A DNA stretch of 64,000 nt from Pseudenterobacter timonensis. GTDB lineage: Bacteria > Pseudomonadota > Gammaproteobacteria > Enterobacterales > Enterobacteriaceae. Of the stretch, positions 38,446-51,825 are shown piece after piece (positions within the stretch are counted from its first letter, which is position 1; every line of letters starts with the position of its first letter). The position numbers and the translations under genes are program-made. The DNA is taken from the NCBI RefSeq assembly GCF_900021175.1, contig NZ_FCOP01000013.1, positions 867,140-931,139 on the forward strand, given 5' to 3'. The notes under the pieces are model-generated. The model saw only the letters and a program-made list of their open reading frames with translations. It was not told the DNA's origin and ran no database searches.

Positions 38446-39294
38446 ATGAACTGTTTGATTCGCATCCGCCAGCGTTACGCAGGCCTTGCCCGTAGCGATA
38501 AGAAGCTGGCCGATTTTTTGTTAGCGCAGCCCGACCGCGCGCGCCATTTAAGCTCTCAGCAGCTGGCGAGCGAGGCGGGGGTTAGCCAGTCGAGCGTGGT
38601 AAAGTTCGCCCAGAAGGTGGGCTTTAAGGGATTCCCGGCGCTGAAGCTGGCCATCAGTGAAGCGCTGGCGAGTAATCCGAATCCCCAGTCGATGCAGCTG
38701 CATAACCAGATCCGCGGCGACGATCCGATGCGCCTGGTGGGCGAAAAGCTAATCAAAGAGAACGTCACGGCGATGCACGCCACGCTGGATGTTAATAGCG
38801 AAGAGAAACTGCTGGAGAGCGTGGCGATGCTGCGTGCGGCGCGGCGTATCATCCTGACCGGCATCGGCGCCTCCGGGCTGGTGGCGCGTAACTTTGGCTG
38901 GAAGCTGAACAAAATTGGCCATCACGCGCTGGTGGAGCAGGATATGCACGCCCTGCTCTCTACCGTACAGGCGATGGATAAGGACGATCTGCTGCTGGCG
39001 ATCTCCTATTCCGGCGAGCGCCGCGAGATCAATCTCGCCGCCGACGAGGCGCTGCGCGTGGGGGGGAAAATTCTCGCCATTACCGGCTTTACCCCCAACG
39101 CCCTGCAGCAGCGCGCCACCCGCTGCCTCTATACCATCGCCGAGGAGCAGGCGACGCGCAGCGCGGCGATCTCCTCCACCAGCGCACAGATGATGTTGAC
39201 CGACTTACTCTTTATGGCGCTGGTGCAGCAGGATCTGGAACATGCCCCGGAGCGCATCCGTCACAGTGAGGCGCTGGTAAAAAAACTGGTCTGA
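38446..39294 (+). CDS. yfhH: YfhH, MurR/RpiR-family transcriptional regulator
   Basis: A 282-residue regulator. The N-terminal HTH_6 domain ([36 protein letters not shown], about 36-72) is followed by a SIS effector domain with [19 protein letters not shown] and [19 protein letters not shown]. It closely follows E. coli YfhH, whose target is not established. Here it stands divergent from murQP, which strongly suggests it controls MurNAc-6P use in this strain. RBS is CAGGAG. Confidence 0.93.
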   Translation: MNCLIRIRQRYAGLARSDKKLADFLLAQPDRARHLSSQQLASEAGVSQSSVVKFAQKVGFKGFPALKLAISEALASNPNPQSMQLHNQIRGDDPMRLVGEKLIKENVTAMHATLDVNSEEKLLESVAMLRAARRIILTGIGASGLVARNFGWKLNKIGHHALVEQDMHALLSTVQAMDKDDLLLAISYSGERREINLAADEALRVGGKILAITGFTPNALQQRATRCLYTIAEEQATRSAAISSTSAQMMLTDLLFMALVQQDLEHAPERIRHSEALVKKLV

Positions 39295-39350
39295 ACAGAG
39301 AATGAGCGTATAATGCCCGCCCTGTTTGTGTTGTTTCTGAGAATTTCCTG

Positions 39351-39611
39351 ATGGCGCTGTTAATCACTAAAAAATGTATCAACTGCGATATGTGCGAGCC
39401 TGAATGCCCTAACGAGGCGATCTCCATGGGAGAGCATATCTATGAGATTAACAGCGACCGCTGCACCGAATGTATCGGCCATTATGAGACGCCGACCTGT
39501 CAGAAGGTGTGCCCTATCCCGAACACCATTCTGAAAGATCCGGCGCATCCGGAAAGCGAAGAGCAGCTCTGGGACAAGTTCGTGCTGATGCACCACGCCG
39601 ACAAGCTTTAA
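39351..39611 (+). CDS. yfhL: YfhL, 2[4Fe-4S] ferredoxin
   Basis: An 86-residue Alvin-type ferredoxin. Cluster cysteines are [12 protein letters not shown] (first motif) and [18 protein letters not shown] (second, with the eight-residue insert typical of the family). A TATAAT lies at 39309-39314, about 37 bases before the ATG. Electron partner not established. The stop overlaps the acpS stop tail-to-tail by 4 bases. Confidence 0.95.
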   Translation: MALLITKKCINCDMCEPECPNEAISMGEHIYEINSDRCTECIGHYETPTCQKVCPIPNTILKDPAHPESEEQLWDKFVLMHHADKL

Positions 39612-39988
39612 CTCTCGATGATGACCGTTGCGCAGGCGTAGTGACGCTCGTCCGCCAGCGTAACGTGGATGTGCGTTACCCCCAGCGTTTCGGCCAGCCG
39701 TTGCGCCTCTCCCCACAGTCTTAACCGGGGCTTGCCCAGCGCATCGTTAAAAACTTCAAACTGATTAAACGCCAGGCCGTTGCGGATGCCGGTCCCGAAC
39801 GCTTTTGCCGCCGCCTCTTTGACGGCGAAGCGTTTCGCCAGGAAACGCACCGGCTGCTGGTGCGTTTCCCAGATGGACCACTCGTTGTCGCTCAGCACGC
39901 GTCGCGCCAGGCGATCGCCGCTGCGGGCGATCACCGCCTCAATGCGTTCGATTTCGACAATGTCGGTGCCCAGTCCCAGAATCGCCAT
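39608..39988 (-). CDS. acpS: Holo-[acyl carrier protein] synthase
   Basis: A 126-residue phosphopantetheinyl transferase moving 4'-phosphopantetheine from CoA to apo-ACP. Motifs: [16 protein letters not shown] with the metal Asp, and [20 protein letters not shown]. Its start touches the pdxJ stop, and the pair is the classical acpS-pdxJ arrangement at the distal end of the lepA-rnc-era-recO group. Confidence 0.97.
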   Translation of the reverse strand: MAILGLGTDIVEIERIEAVIARSGDRLARRVLSDNEWSIWETHQQPVRFLAKRFAVKEAAAKAFGTGIRNGLAFNQFEVFNDALGKPRLRLWGEAQRLAETLGVTHIHVTLADERHYACATVIIES

Positions 39989-40720
39989 TTACTTACGCGC
40001 TTCCAGCATCAGGCGTTTCATCTCCGCGACCGCCTCTTTCAGGCCGCTCATTACCGCCCGGCCAATAATGGCGTGGCCGATATTCAGCTCATGCATCTCC
40101 GGCAGCGCCGCAATCGCCTGGACGTTGTGGTAGGTCAGCCCGTGGCCCGCGTTGACCTTCAGGCCGAGGCTCGCCGCGTAGGTCGCCGCGCGGGCAATAC
40201 GCGCCAGCTCGCTGGCCCGGGTCACGTCATCTTCGGCATCCGCGTAGCAGCCGGTGTGGATTTCGATAAAGGGGGCGCCTGCCTCTGCCGCCGCCTTGAT
40301 CTGCGCTTCATCGGCATCAATGAAGAGCGAAACCAGAATCCCCGCATCAGCCAGGCGCTGGCAGGCGTCGCGCATCTTCTCGCGCTGCCCCGCCACGTCC
40401 AGACCACCTTCGGTGGTCACTTCCTGACGCTTTTCAGGCACCAGGCAGCAGAAATGCGGTTTCGTTTCGCAGGCGATCGCCAGCATCTCTTCGGTGACTG
40501 CCATCTCAAGGTTCATCCGGGTATCCAGCGTCTGGCGAAGAATGCGCACGTCGCGATCGGTGATGTGGCGGCGATCCTCGCGCAGATGCACGGTGATGCC
40601 ATCAGCCCCCGCCTGTTCAGCGATAAACGCCGCCTGTACCGGGTCGGGATAGGCGGTGCCGCGTGCGTTGCGGAGAGTGGCAATATGGTCAATGTTGACG
40701 CCTAACAGTAATTCAGCCAT
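39989..40720 (-). CDS. pdxJ: Pyridoxine 5'-phosphate synthase
   Basis: A 243-residue TIM-barrel enzyme that condenses deoxyxylulose 5-phosphate with 3-amino-2-oxopropyl phosphate (1-amino-acetone 3-phosphate) to pyridoxine 5'-phosphate. Motifs: [39 protein letters not shown] and [12 protein letters not shown]. Length equals E. coli PdxJ. Directly upstream of acpS and 26 bases downstream of recO. Confidence 0.98.
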   Translation of the reverse strand: MAELLLGVNIDHIATLRNARGTAYPDPVQAAFIAEQAGADGITVHLREDRRHITDRDVRILRQTLDTRMNLEMAVTEEMLAIACETKPHFCCLVPEKRQEVTTEGGLDVAGQREKMRDACQRLADAGILVSLFIDADEAQIKAAAEAGAPFIEIHTGCYADAEDDVTRASELARIARAATYAASLGLKVNAGHGLTYHNVQAIAALPEMHELNIGHAIIGRAVMSGLKEAVAEMKRLMLEARK

Positions 40721-40746
40721 GACAATCCTCTGGTTTTCATTGTTCG

Positions 40747-41454
40747 TTAACGCTTCGGCATAAACTGCCTGAATAATTCCCGGCTCTTTAGCGGCTTGCC
40801 GCCAAGATAGGGCTTAAGAGCCATGCGGGTAAAGCGTTTTGCGGCGCGCAGGGTATCGGCATCGGGAAACTCCCGCTCCGCCAGCGCCCGCAGCTGTCTG
40901 CCGGTAAAGGTGTTGTTATCGATGACGACGCTGGCGATAAAGCCTTTCTCTTCCCGGTAGCGGTAGGTCATGCCATCCTCCACCGGTTCGCCGGTGCCCG
41001 CGCAGTGCAGGTAGTCGATGCCGTAACCCAGATGCCCCAGCAGAGCCAGCTCAAAACGGCGCAGCACCGGCTCCGGCGAACCAGTCGCCCCAGCCAGTGC
41101 CTGGATACAGTGCAGATAATCGAAAAAGAGTTCAGAGAAGCGCGTCTCATGTTCAAGCACGCGGGAGAGCAGCTCGTTGACGTATAAGCCGCTATAGAGG
41201 GTAATACCGGAAAGGGGGAGCGCCAGAGAGACCGCTTCGGCGCTGCGCAGAGTTTTCACCTCTCCGCGTCCGCCAAAGCGAACCAGCAGCGGCGTGAAGG
41301 GCTGTAAGGCACCTTTCAGATTAGAACGTCTGGAGCGTGCGCCTTTTGCGACCAGACGCACGCGCCCCGACTCTTCCGTGAAGACGTCCAGCATAAGGCT
41401 GGTTTCGCTCCAGGGACGACTATGCAGGACAAATGCGCGCTGCCAGCCTTCCAC
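40747..41454 (-). CDS. recO: RecO, DNA repair and recombination mediator
   Basis: A 235-residue member of the RecFOR pathway that loads RecA on SSB-coated DNA. An N-terminal OB-fold ([22 protein letters not shown]) and the C-terminal helical part ([21 protein letters not shown]) are seen. The protein ends at MPKR, a few residues short of the E. coli version, which only trims the tail. The start is 11 bases after era. Confidence 0.97.
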   Translation of the reverse strand: MEGWQRAFVLHSRPWSETSLMLDVFTEESGRVRLVAKGARSRRSNLKGALQPFTPLLVRFGGRGEVKTLRSAEAVSLALPLSGITLYSGLYVNELLSRVLEHETRFSELFFDYLHCIQALAGATGSPEPVLRRFELALLGHLGYGIDYLHCAGTGEPVEDGMTYRYREEKGFIASVVIDNNTFTGRQLRALAEREFPDADTLRAAKRFTRMALKPYLGGKPLKSRELFRQFMPKR

Positions 41455-41465
41455 GTAACGTTAAC

Positions 41466-43051
<1,586 letters not shown>

Positions 43052-43082
43052 TTACCAATAAAATGAATGCGTCAACAATTCA

Positions 43083-43124
43083 GCACACGAAACCGACCTG
43101 AGGAGCCAACGCGGTTTCGTGTGC
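43083..43124 (-). promoter_or_regulatory. rnc leader hairpin, RNase III self-cleavage target
   Basis: gcacacgaaaccg (43083-43095) pairs perfectly with cggtttcgtgtgc (43112-43124) around a 16-base loop, 35 bases before the rnc start. E. coli rnc mRNA is cut by RNase III in just such a leader stem, giving autoregulation of the rnc-era-recO transcript. Confidence 0.8.
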
Positions 43125-43224
43125 CGTGGCACTGAATCAGCGCCAGCCTTAAACTTCGGGGGGATATTCTATACACAACGACAGGGGATGTCGTTAGCAA
43201 GGTGAGATTTATCGCTGAAAAATT

Positions 43225-43254
43225 CACGTAACCACCTTTAAGGGTGGTTACGTG
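43225..43254 (-). promoter_or_regulatory. Strong hairpin after lepB
   Basis: cacgtaaccacc (43225-43236) pairs with ggtggttacgtg (43243-43254), a perfect 12-bp stem with a six-base loop, 11 bases after the lepB stop. No T run follows on the minus strand, so it is more likely a processing or stabilising element of the lepB-rnc spacer than a full terminator. Confidence 0.6.
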
Positions 43255-43265
43255 CAGGATTATGC

Positions 43266-44240
43266 TCAGTGGATCGCGCCAATACGGCTCAAACGAACCC
43301 CGGTCGGCCACTCCCCTTCCTGTTTTTCGAAACTCATCCAGATAGCGGTTGCTTTACCCACAAGGTTCGCTTCCGGCACAAAACCCCAGTAACGGCTGTC
43401 CGCGGAGTTGTCACGGTTATCACCCATCATAAAGTACTGGCCCGGCGGAACGATCCAGGTCGCCAGACGCTGGCCCGGCTGACGGTAATAGAGCCCCACC
43501 TGATCCTGCGCGATCGGCACCGTAAGGATGCGATGGGTCACATCGCCCAGCGTCTCTTTACGCTCCGCCAGACGAATACCGTTTTCTTTGGTTTCGCCTT
43601 CAGGCATCTGGAAGAACCCGCTGCTCGCTTCCCCGCCATTACTGCGGGCAAACGTCTGCACAAAGTCGCTCGGCTCCACGTTGGAGTAGGTAATCGGCAG
43701 AGCGTTATCGCATGCCGTACCGGAACTGCAGCCTGGCTGAACCGTTACCTGCTTCGCCACCGGATCGTAAGTGACTTTATCCCCCGGCAGCCCCACCGCG
43801 CGCTTGATATAGTCAAGACGCGGATCCTCTGGGTATTTAAAGACCACGATATCGCCACGTTTAGGGTGGCCCGTTTCGATTAAGGTCTTCTGGTAGATAG
43901 GATCTTTGATGCCGTAGGCAAATTTCTCCACCAGAATAAAGTCGCCAATCAGCAAGGTCGGCATCATGGAGCCTGACGGGATCTGGAAAGGCTCATAGAT
44001 AAACGAACGGACGATAAGCACAATCGCCAGCACCGGAAAAACCGATGCGCCCGTCTCCAGCCAGCCCGGTTTAGGGCCGACTTTCTTAAGCGTCTTTTTA
44101 TCCAGCTGACCTTCGGTGGCTGCCTGTGCGGCAGCCTGACGTTCCCGACGCTTTGGCGCAAAGATAAATTTATCCAGGCACCACAATATTCCAGTCACCA
44201 GGGTGGCGATAACCAGAATCAGGGCAAACATGTTCGCCAT
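43266..44240 (-). CDS. lepB: Signal peptidase I
   Basis: A 324-residue inner-membrane protease that removes Sec and Tat signal peptides. There are two N-terminal transmembrane helices (ALILVIATLVTGILWCL and VFPVLAIVLIVRSFIY). The catalytic Ser is in IPSGSMMPTLLIGD, the general-base Lys in DYIKRAVGLPGDKV, and box E is GDNRDNSADSRYWG. It follows lepA by 16 bases. Confidence 0.98.
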   Translation of the reverse strand: MANMFALILVIATLVTGILWCLDKFIFAPKRRERQAAAQAATEGQLDKKTLKKVGPKPGWLETGASVFPVLAIVLIVRSFIYEPFQIPSGSMMPTLLIGDFILVEKFAYGIKDPIYQKTLIETGHPKRGDIVVFKYPEDPRLDYIKRAVGLPGDKVTYDPVAKQVTVQPGCSSGTACDNALPITYSNVEPSDFVQTFARSNGGEASSGFFQMPEGETKENGIRLAERKETLGDVTHRILTVPIAQDQVGLYYRQPGQRLATWIVPPGQYFMMGDNRDNSADSRYWGFVPEANLVGKATAIWMSFEKQEGEWPTGVRLSRIGAIH

Positions 44241-44256
44241 GCCAACTCCTTAGGGG

Positions 44257-46056
<1,800 letters not shown>

Positions 46057-46231
46057 ATAGTTAAATAATTATGCCTTACGAATTCCTGGAGGCCGCTGTA
46101 CTTAGCCTGACGTATTTCAGTGCGAAAACGCAGCATTCTACACTACATCTTCGTCACCAGGAAATGCTCTTGAAGCCAGCTTCGGCGCGAAGGGAGCGCC
46201 TTTACGATACAAAGAGGCAGATAATGATTCA

Positions 46232-46248
46232 CCCGGCGTTTTACCGGG
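46232..46248 (-). terminator. Short hairpin overlapping the rseC stop
   Basis: cccgg (46232-46236) and ccggg (46244-46248) can pair across the end of rseC. The stem is short and lacks a T run; it may slow read-through from the sigma-E operon into lepA. Confidence 0.3.
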
Positions 46249-46717
46249 CTTCAGATGAGAGTGATTCCACGCGGAGCTGATCGGGGGCAAGCGCTACGTT
46301 CAGGATAACCGGCTGCCAGGCTTCGCGAGCGGCAAGGCGCCGGGAGTAGCCGCGCGCCAGCAGGAAACCGCCAACGCCGCCTAACGCCGCGCCGCACATT
46401 GCGGCCAGATCGGTGCCAAATAGCATCTGGAAAAGACCGCCGAGCACGAATAGCCCCGCCAGAGGAGTGAGATAAACCAGCATGGCGGAACCCAGCAGGC
46501 TGCCTTCAGCAATCCCCAGTTCAACTTTTTGCCCTGCCACCAGCGGCTGCTCGCTGGGCACCTGGAGGGTGTGCGTGGTTTGCGGCCCGAGCTTGTTCAG
46601 AACGCGGCTGCCGCAGCCCGCGCGGGACGCGCAGCTGCCGCATGCGGCTTTTACGTCGCAGCTGACCAGCGCTACGCCGTTTTGCCACGAGACAACCGTA
46701 GCCCATTCTTTAATCAT
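46241..46717 (-). CDS. rseC: RseC, SoxR-reducing system / sigma-E operon protein
   Basis: A 158-residue inner-membrane protein. The N-terminal cytoplasmic Cys-rich motif KAACGSCASRAGCGSRVLNK precedes two transmembrane helices (LLGSAMLVYLTPLAGLFVLGG and MCGAALGGVGGFLLA). In E. coli it helps reset SoxR and has a modest role in sigma-E control. The start overlaps rseB by 4 bases. Confidence 0.96.
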   Translation of the reverse strand: MIKEWATVVSWQNGVALVSCDVKAACGSCASRAGCGSRVLNKLGPQTTHTLQVPSEQPLVAGQKVELGIAEGSLLGSAMLVYLTPLAGLFVLGGLFQMLFGTDLAAMCGAALGGVGGFLLARGYSRRLAAREAWQPVILNVALAPDQLRVESLSSEAR

Positions 46718-47667
46718 TGTGCGGCCCTGAATTTAATGCTGTCGGCAATGCGCTTCGCCGTCGGTGGCGGCAGCTCACCCACTATCGTGATCTCTGCATT
46801 ATCGCGCACAGTGGTGCTCACCGTGCGACGGCCGGTACGCAGTATCTGATCCGTACTGTTGGCGGTGGCGCGGTTGATGTTCACGGAGAAGCTGAACAAA
46901 CCGTCCGAGTAGAGACGCGACTCTACCGGCGTATCGATGGTCGGCAGCTGACGGCGGCTACTGGAGATTTCGCTGAACCCCTGCGGGATCCAGGATGGCG
47001 ACCAGTTAAAATTGACGGCGTCACCCGGCGGAACGGAGAGCAGCGGCGGCAGGCTGGCCTTCGCCAGATTCTGCATGCTGTCGCCCACCTGATTGTTCAC
47101 GGTGAAGGAGATGACCCGGAACTGTTCCAGGGTCTCCCCGTCGCGATCGAGCAGATCGACGCGCATCGGTAGCTTACTCTCCGCATCCATCCAGACGATA
47201 TAGCTGTAGCGCGTGCCATCGCGGGCCACTACACGAATCACCTCGCACAGCCGGTCGGCAATACGGGTGCGGCCTACCGAGATGAAGTCATAATAGGGGG
47301 CGAGACGTTTAAAGTCGGTATAGACGAGCGAAGGGAGTGAATCGACGATGTAATCGCCATTCAGCGTGAACGGTTCCAGTCCCGGCTCAAAGTAGCTAAT
47401 TTCATTGCCGCGCTGTACCACTTCCCGGCGCGGGCCATCCATTTGCAAAAGCTGGGCGAGCGGCTGGTTATCAAGACGAGCATGGCGATAGCGTAGCGAT
47501 TCGACACTTTGCTTGTTGATACTGATAAATGCCAGCTCATAGTTGAGTGACTGGCTGGCCAGGTTCATCTGCTGCAACAACGCCCCGGACGAAAGATCAG
47601 CCGAGGCGTTGACAGAAAAGAACAGGCTACCCGCCATCAGAGACATGGCGCACCAAAGTTGCTTCAT
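46714..47667 (-). CDS. rseB: RseB, periplasmic sigma-E modulator
   Basis: A 317-residue periplasmic protein that binds RseA and shields it from DegS; it senses mislocalised LPS or lipoproteins. Signal peptide MKQLWCAMSLMAGSLFFSVNASA. A LolA-like N-terminal domain (LLQQMNLASQSLNYELAFISINKQSVESLRYRH) and a MucB-type C-terminal domain. It starts on the last base of the rseA stop (TAATG-type overlap). Confidence 0.97.
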   Translation of the reverse strand: MKQLWCAMSLMAGSLFFSVNASADLSSGALLQQMNLASQSLNYELAFISINKQSVESLRYRHARLDNQPLAQLLQMDGPRREVVQRGNEISYFEPGLEPFTLNGDYIVDSLPSLVYTDFKRLAPYYDFISVGRTRIADRLCEVIRVVARDGTRYSYIVWMDAESKLPMRVDLLDRDGETLEQFRVISFTVNNQVGDSMQNLAKASLPPLLSVPPGDAVNFNWSPSWIPQGFSEISSSRRQLPTIDTPVESRLYSDGLFSFSVNINRATANSTDQILRTGRRTVSTTVRDNAEITIVGELPPPTAKRIADSIKFRAAQ

Positions 47668-48320
47668 TACTGCGATTGCGTTCCTAAAGTTTGGTTACCT
47701 GGCACCTGTACAGCAGCCTGCTGCGTTTGCGCCTGCTCAAACTGAAGCTGCTCGGAGTGCAGGCGACGCTGCAGCTCATAATCCTGCAACATGGCGTTGA
47801 TGCGACGGCGCTGCTCCTGAACCTGCTGCTGCTGTCCCGCGCCGCCCGTCGAGGCGTCCGCCGGTACGCCCAGGCTCACCGGGCTGGCTTTGCCCATCAT
47901 CGGCAGCGTGTTAAACACCGGCGCTTCCGGTTGCTGGGTAGCTTCAGAATGGCTGTTATACTGCTGGACGCCAACGATAACTGCAAGCGATACGCAGGCA
48001 GCTACCCCCATTTGGGTGATCTGGCTGGCCCACGGGCGCACTTTTTTCCAGAACGGCATTTTCTGCCACTGGTGCGGTGCGGGCTGCGCTTCAGGAATCA
48101 GCGGCGTGGTTTGAGGAGCGGGTTCTTTCTCGATAGCCGCCATGACGCGGGCAGAAATATCGAAATGGAGCACGTCGCTCGTGTCACCCCGCAGGGTATC
48201 ACGAATGAGATGATAGCTCTCCCAGCTCTTTTGCATCTCAGGAGAGTGAGACAGCTCGTTGAGCAGTTCACTGTCCAGCGTTTCACCATCCATTAAAGCG
48301 GAAAGTTTTTCTTTCTGCAT
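47667..48320 (-). CDS. rseA: RseA, anti-sigma-E factor
   Basis: A 217-residue single-pass membrane protein. The N-terminal cytoplasmic domain (MQKEKLSALMDGETLDSELL) holds sigma-E; one transmembrane helix (ITQMGVAACVSLAVIVGVQQY, about 101-121) and a periplasmic RseB-binding, Gln-rich tail follow. DegS and RseP cleave it on envelope stress. The tail (QQQQVQEQRRRINAMLQDY) differs slightly from E. coli in length only. Confidence 0.97.
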   Translation of the reverse strand: MQKEKLSALMDGETLDSELLNELSHSPEMQKSWESYHLIRDTLRGDTSDVLHFDISARVMAAIEKEPAPQTTPLIPEAQPAPHQWQKMPFWKKVRPWASQITQMGVAACVSLAVIVGVQQYNSHSEATQQPEAPVFNTLPMMGKASPVSLGVPADASTGGAGQQQQVQEQRRRINAMLQDYELQRRLHSEQLQFEQAQTQQAAVQVPGNQTLGTQSQ

Positions 48321-48351
48321 GCCTCATACCTTTTCCAGTATCCCGCTATCG

Positions 48352-48927
48352 TCAACGCCTGATAAGCGGTTGAACTTTATTATCAATAGCTTCTCGCGCA
48401 CGGAATATTCGTGACCGAACCGTACCGACCGGACAATCCATGATAGCGGCTATCTCTTCATAGCTCAGGCCATCCAGCTCCCGCAACGTGATTGCCATGC
48501 GTAAATCTTCCGGGAGCGACTCAATCGTGCGAAAAACTATTTGTCTCAGTTCGTCTGACAACATTAAGTTCTCAGGGTTCGAAATTTCTTTCAACGCGCC
48601 GCCGCTTTCGAAATTTTCAGCATCAATAGCGTCCACGTCGCTTGAAGGTGGACGGCGCCCCTGAGCTACTAAGTAATTTTTGGCGGTATTAACCGCAATG
48701 CGATATAGCCAGGTATAAAAAGCACTATCTCCCCGGAAAGAATCCAGCGCGCGATAGGCTTTAATAAAAGACTCTTGTGCCACGTCAGGGACATCGCCTG
48801 AGGGCACATAGCGGGAAACCAGACTCGCCACTTTATGCTGGTAGCGCACCACCAGTAAGTTAAACGCTTTCTGATCTCCCTTCTGGACCCGTTCAACCAG
48901 GACCTGGTCCGTTAACTGCTCGCTCAT
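48352..48927 (-). CDS. rpoE: RpoE, extracytoplasmic stress sigma factor (sigma-E)
   Basis: A 191-residue ECF sigma factor directing outer-membrane stress genes. Start MSEQLTDQVLVERVQKGDQ at 48927 is the conserved one; the frame continues 17 codons upstream to a GTG but without family support. Region 2 holds DSAFYTWLYRIAVNTAKNYL and region 4 LRELDGLSYEEIAAIMDCPVGTVRSRIFRARE. It is the first gene of rpoE-rseABC, behind a long leader with a small ORF. Confidence 0.98.
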   Translation of the reverse strand: MSEQLTDQVLVERVQKGDQKAFNLLVVRYQHKVASLVSRYVPSGDVPDVAQESFIKAYRALDSFRGDSAFYTWLYRIAVNTAKNYLVAQGRRPPSSDVDAIDAENFESGGALKEISNPENLMLSDELRQIVFRTIESLPEDLRMAITLRELDGLSYEEIAAIMDCPVGTVRSRIFRAREAIDNKVQPLIRR

Positions 48928-49010
48928 CCGAGGTAAAGTCTCCCCAAACCCAAATTCCACGCGTTTTCGAAACGCCACTCTTCAACACTGCATCGTGAGC
49001 AAGCAGGGAA

Positions 49011-49061
49011 TTAGAGTGTCTGTTTTACATGAAGTTCCGTCACGCCTTTGTTTTTGTTCAT
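49011..49061 (-). CDS. Small upstream ORF in the rpoE leader
   Basis: ATG at 49061 opens a 16-residue reading frame (MNKNKGVTELHVKQTL) ending TAA at 49011-49013, in the long leader 84 bases before rpoE. E. coli has a leader ORF called rseD upstream of rpoE that couples translation; whether this short frame is its counterpart is uncertain. AAAGAAAACGAG before it could be a weak ribosome site. Confidence 0.35.
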   Translation of the reverse strand: MNKNKGVTELHVKQTL

Positions 49062-49327
49062 CGTGTCGCAGACCGCTCGTTTTCTTTCATTATAAGTCTG
49101 TTAACGATACGCACCCAGTTTCTGCAAAGAAATGGCATTTTTACTGCCAGCAGAGTACCGCAACGCGGGTTTTATTTCACCACAAAATCTGACGCTAACG
49201 ATCTGCTTCGCAAAATATTTTCGACTTTTTCCTGGCTTTTCAGCGCTTCCTGAGAGTTCAGGATGCGCAACACGATGCAAAAAAAAGGTGCGATTTATCG
49301 CATCACGATGCTATTCTGCGGCCACCG

Positions 49328-49345
49328 TGTTTAGTAAATTAAACA
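49328..49345 (+). promoter_or_regulatory. NadR operator at nadB
   Basis: TGTTTA-GTAAAT-TAAACA is a perfect 18-base NadR box, ending 6 bases before the nadB start. NAD-loaded NadR would block nadB expression. Confidence 0.85.
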
Positions 49346-49351
49346 AAGATC

Positions 49352-50971
49352 ATGACTACAGCTCCTGAATTGTCTTGTGATGTGCTGATTGTCGGCAGCG
49401 GTGCCGCCGGCCTCTCTCTGGCGCTGCGCCTGGCGGCCCATCAGAACGTGATTGTGCTCAGTAAAGGGCCGATGAGCGAGGGGTCAACCTTCTACGCTCA
49501 GGGTGGAATCGCTGCCGTATTTGATGAAACCGACAGCATAGCCTCGCACGTGGAAGATACGCTGATAGCGGGCGCAGGCATTGTCGATAAACAGGCGGCA
49601 GAGTTTGTCGCCAGCAACGCGCGGCACTGCGTCCAGTGGCTAATCGATCAGGGGGTATTGTTTGATACCCAGATCCAGCCTAACGGCGAAGCGGGCTACC
49701 ATCTCACTCGTGAAGGGGGCCACAGCCATCGCCGTATCCTGCACGCGGCGGACGCCACCGGTAAAGAGGTGGAGACAACGCTGGTCAGCAAAGCCCTGAG
49801 CCATCCTAATATTCGGGTACTTGAACGCAGTAATGCAGTGGATCTGATTGTCTCTGACAAAATTGGGCTTCCCGGCACGCGTCGCGTAGTGGGAGCCTGG
49901 ATCTGGAATCGCAATGAAGAGCGGGTAGAGACCTGCCGGGCGAAAGCGGTGGTGCTGGCCACGGGCGGCGCCTCTAAAGTCTATCAGTACACGACAAACC
50001 CCGATATCTCTTCGGGCGACGGTATCGCCATGGCCTGGCGGGCCGGTTGCCGCGTCGCGAATCTGGAGTTTAACCAGTTCCATCCTACCGCCCTCTTCCA
50101 TCCTCAGGCGCGTAATTTCCTCCTTACCGAGGCGTTGCGTGGCGAAGGCGCTTACCTGAAACGTCCGGATGGCTCGCGCTTTATGCCGGATTTCGATCCG
50201 CGCGGCGAGCTTGCGCCACGCGACATCGTCGCCCGTGCGATCGACCATGAGATGAAACGCCTCGGCGTGGATTGTATGTATCTGGATATCAGCCACAAGC
50301 CGGCGGATTTCGTGCGTCACCACTTCCCGACGATTTATGAGAAGCTGCTGGGGCTGGGTATTGATTTAACCAAAGAGCCGGTACCGATTGTCCCGGCGGC
50401 GCACTACACCTGCGGCGGCGTGATGGTGGATGAGAGTGGGCGGACCGACGTCGACGGCCTTTACGCCATCGGCGAGGTAAGTTACACCGGACTACACGGC
50501 GCCAATCGCATGGCCTCCAACTCTCTACTGGAGTGCCTGGTTTACGGCTGGTCGGCGGCGGAAGATATTCTCAAGCGAATGCCTTACGCCCGGCATGCCG
50601 GGCTCCTGCCCGCGTGGGATGAAAGCCGTGTGGAGATCCCCGACGAGCTGGTGGTGATCCAGCACAACTGGCACGAACTGCGGCTTTTGATGTGGGACTA
50701 TGTGGGCATCGTGCGGACCACAAAACGGCTGGAGCGCGCGCTGCGTCGTATTACGATGTTGCAGCAGGAGATTGACGAGTACTACGCGAACTTCCGCGTC
50801 TCAAACAATCTGCTGGAGCTGCGTAATCTGGTGCAGGTTGCGGAGCTGATTGTGCGCTGTGCCATGATGCGTAAGGAGAGCCGCGGACTGCACTACACGC
50901 TGGACTACCCGGAACAGCGTGCGGAATCGGGCCCGTCAGTGCTGTCGCCGCTGGCTCACATAAAGAGGTAA
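49352..50971 (+). CDS. nadB: L-aspartate oxidase
   Basis: A 539-residue FAD enzyme turning L-aspartate into iminoaspartate, the first step of NAD synthesis. The FAD fold is [18 protein letters not shown] (about 9-26); the fumarate-reductase-like catalytic parts include [18 protein letters not shown] and [17 protein letters not shown]. Length is one less than E. coli. The first bases lie directly behind a NadR box. It ends in a 16-base tail-to-tail overlap with trmN6. Confidence 0.97.
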   Translation: MTTAPELSCDVLIVGSGAAGLSLALRLAAHQNVIVLSKGPMSEGSTFYAQGGIAAVFDETDSIASHVEDTLIAGAGIVDKQAAEFVASNARHCVQWLIDQGVLFDTQIQPNGEAGYHLTREGGHSHRRILHAADATGKEVETTLVSKALSHPNIRVLERSNAVDLIVSDKIGLPGTRRVVGAWIWNRNEERVETCRAKAVVLATGGASKVYQYTTNPDISSGDGIAMAWRAGCRVANLEFNQFHPTALFHPQARNFLLTEALRGEGAYLKRPDGSRFMPDFDPRGELAPRDIVARAIDHEMKRLGVDCMYLDISHKPADFVRHHFPTIYEKLLGLGIDLTKEPVPIVPAAHYTCGGVMVDESGRTDVDGLYAIGEVSYTGLHGANRMASNSLLECLVYGWSAAEDILKRMPYARHAGLLPAWDESRVEIPDELVVIQHNWHELRLLMWDYVGIVRTTKRLERALRRITMLQQEIDEYYANFRVSNNLLELRNLVQVAELIVRCAMMRKESRGLHYTLDYPEQRAESGPSVLSPLAHIKR

Positions 50972-51693
50972 AACGGGCGGGTCAGCGCGGTGTAATCATC
51001 AGAATAGCGCTGATCGGCTCCCCGGATGACCAGTCGGTCGGTAAAGCTCTCCCCCTGATGCGGCGAGAGGGCCAGCAGGACGCGATGCGGCAGACGCCCT
51101 TCCGTCTCGGCGATATCGGTACGTAAACGGAGATGCCAGCCCATCTCCCGCGCCTGCTCAAGGAAGAGATCGCCTGTCTCTGTCGGCAAAACGACACAGA
51201 AAAAGCCCTCTTCGGAGATGAGGTTCGCTGCGCAGGTGAGTAATGCGTGGTGGGTCAGCGAGCCGGTGTAACGCGCCTTTTCCCGCTCGGTTGTTCCGCA
51301 CGCCACGCCGGGTGCAAAATAAGGTGGGTTACTGACGATAAGATCGTAACGCCCCGTCTGCCCGGTGGCCCATGTCACCACATCCGCACAGATTACCTGA
51401 ACACGCGCGGCCCACGGCGATTCAGCGACGTTTTCGGCAGCCTGCCCGGCCGCCTGCTCATCCAGTTCCACCGCGTCGATGGAGACCTGCTCTCCGGTGC
51501 GCTGCGCCAGCATCAAAGCCAGCAGTCCGCTGCCGCTGCCAATATCCAGAATGCGTTTTACACCTGCGACAGGCGACCAGGCGCCAAGTAAAATACCGTC
51601 AGTGCCAACTTTCATCGCACAGCGGTCATGGGCGACAAAAAACTGTTTAAACGTAAAGCCGTTGCGGCGCAGCAGCGTATTCGGGTGAGACAT
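50956..51693 (-). CDS. trmN6: TrmN6 (YfiC), tRNA(Val) m6A37 methyltransferase
   Basis: A 245-residue SAM-dependent enzyme methylating A37 of tRNA-Val. SAM motif [18 protein letters not shown] and the N6-adenine catalytic motif SNPPYF are both seen. Length equals E. coli YfiC. It is divergent from srmB by 132 bases and overlaps the end of nadB. Confidence 0.96.
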   Translation of the reverse strand: MSHPNTLLRRNGFTFKQFFVAHDRCAMKVGTDGILLGAWSPVAGVKRILDIGSGSGLLALMLAQRTGEQVSIDAVELDEQAAGQAAENVAESPWAARVQVICADVVTWATGQTGRYDLIVSNPPYFAPGVACGTTEREKARYTGSLTHHALLTCAANLISEEGFFCVVLPTETGDLFLEQAREMGWHLRLRTDIAETEGRLPHRVLLALSPHQGESFTDRLVIRGADQRYSDDYTALTRPFYLFM

Positions 51694-51825
51694 TGCAAAA
51701 CAACCTTCTTAATGAAACCGGTGTAGCATAGGTGAAAGCGAAGTGGCGGAAAAGGGATATCCCTATAAAGAGATGAAGATTAGAGCCGTAACGTCTATAA
51801 TCAGCGCCCCACACAGAGGTAGAAC

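Larger units (their letters stand above)
48928..49351. promoter_or_regulatory. rpoE-nadB divergent control region
   Basis: A 424-base gap between divergent genes. On the minus side it carries the rpoE leader, including a 16-codon ORF, a TATAAT at 49090-49095 and a frame that ends in TGA overlapping the rpoE ATG (ATGA). On the plus side it has the NadR operator next to nadB. I did not find a clean sigma-E promoter (GGAACTT / TCTGA) by eye. Confidence 0.55.
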
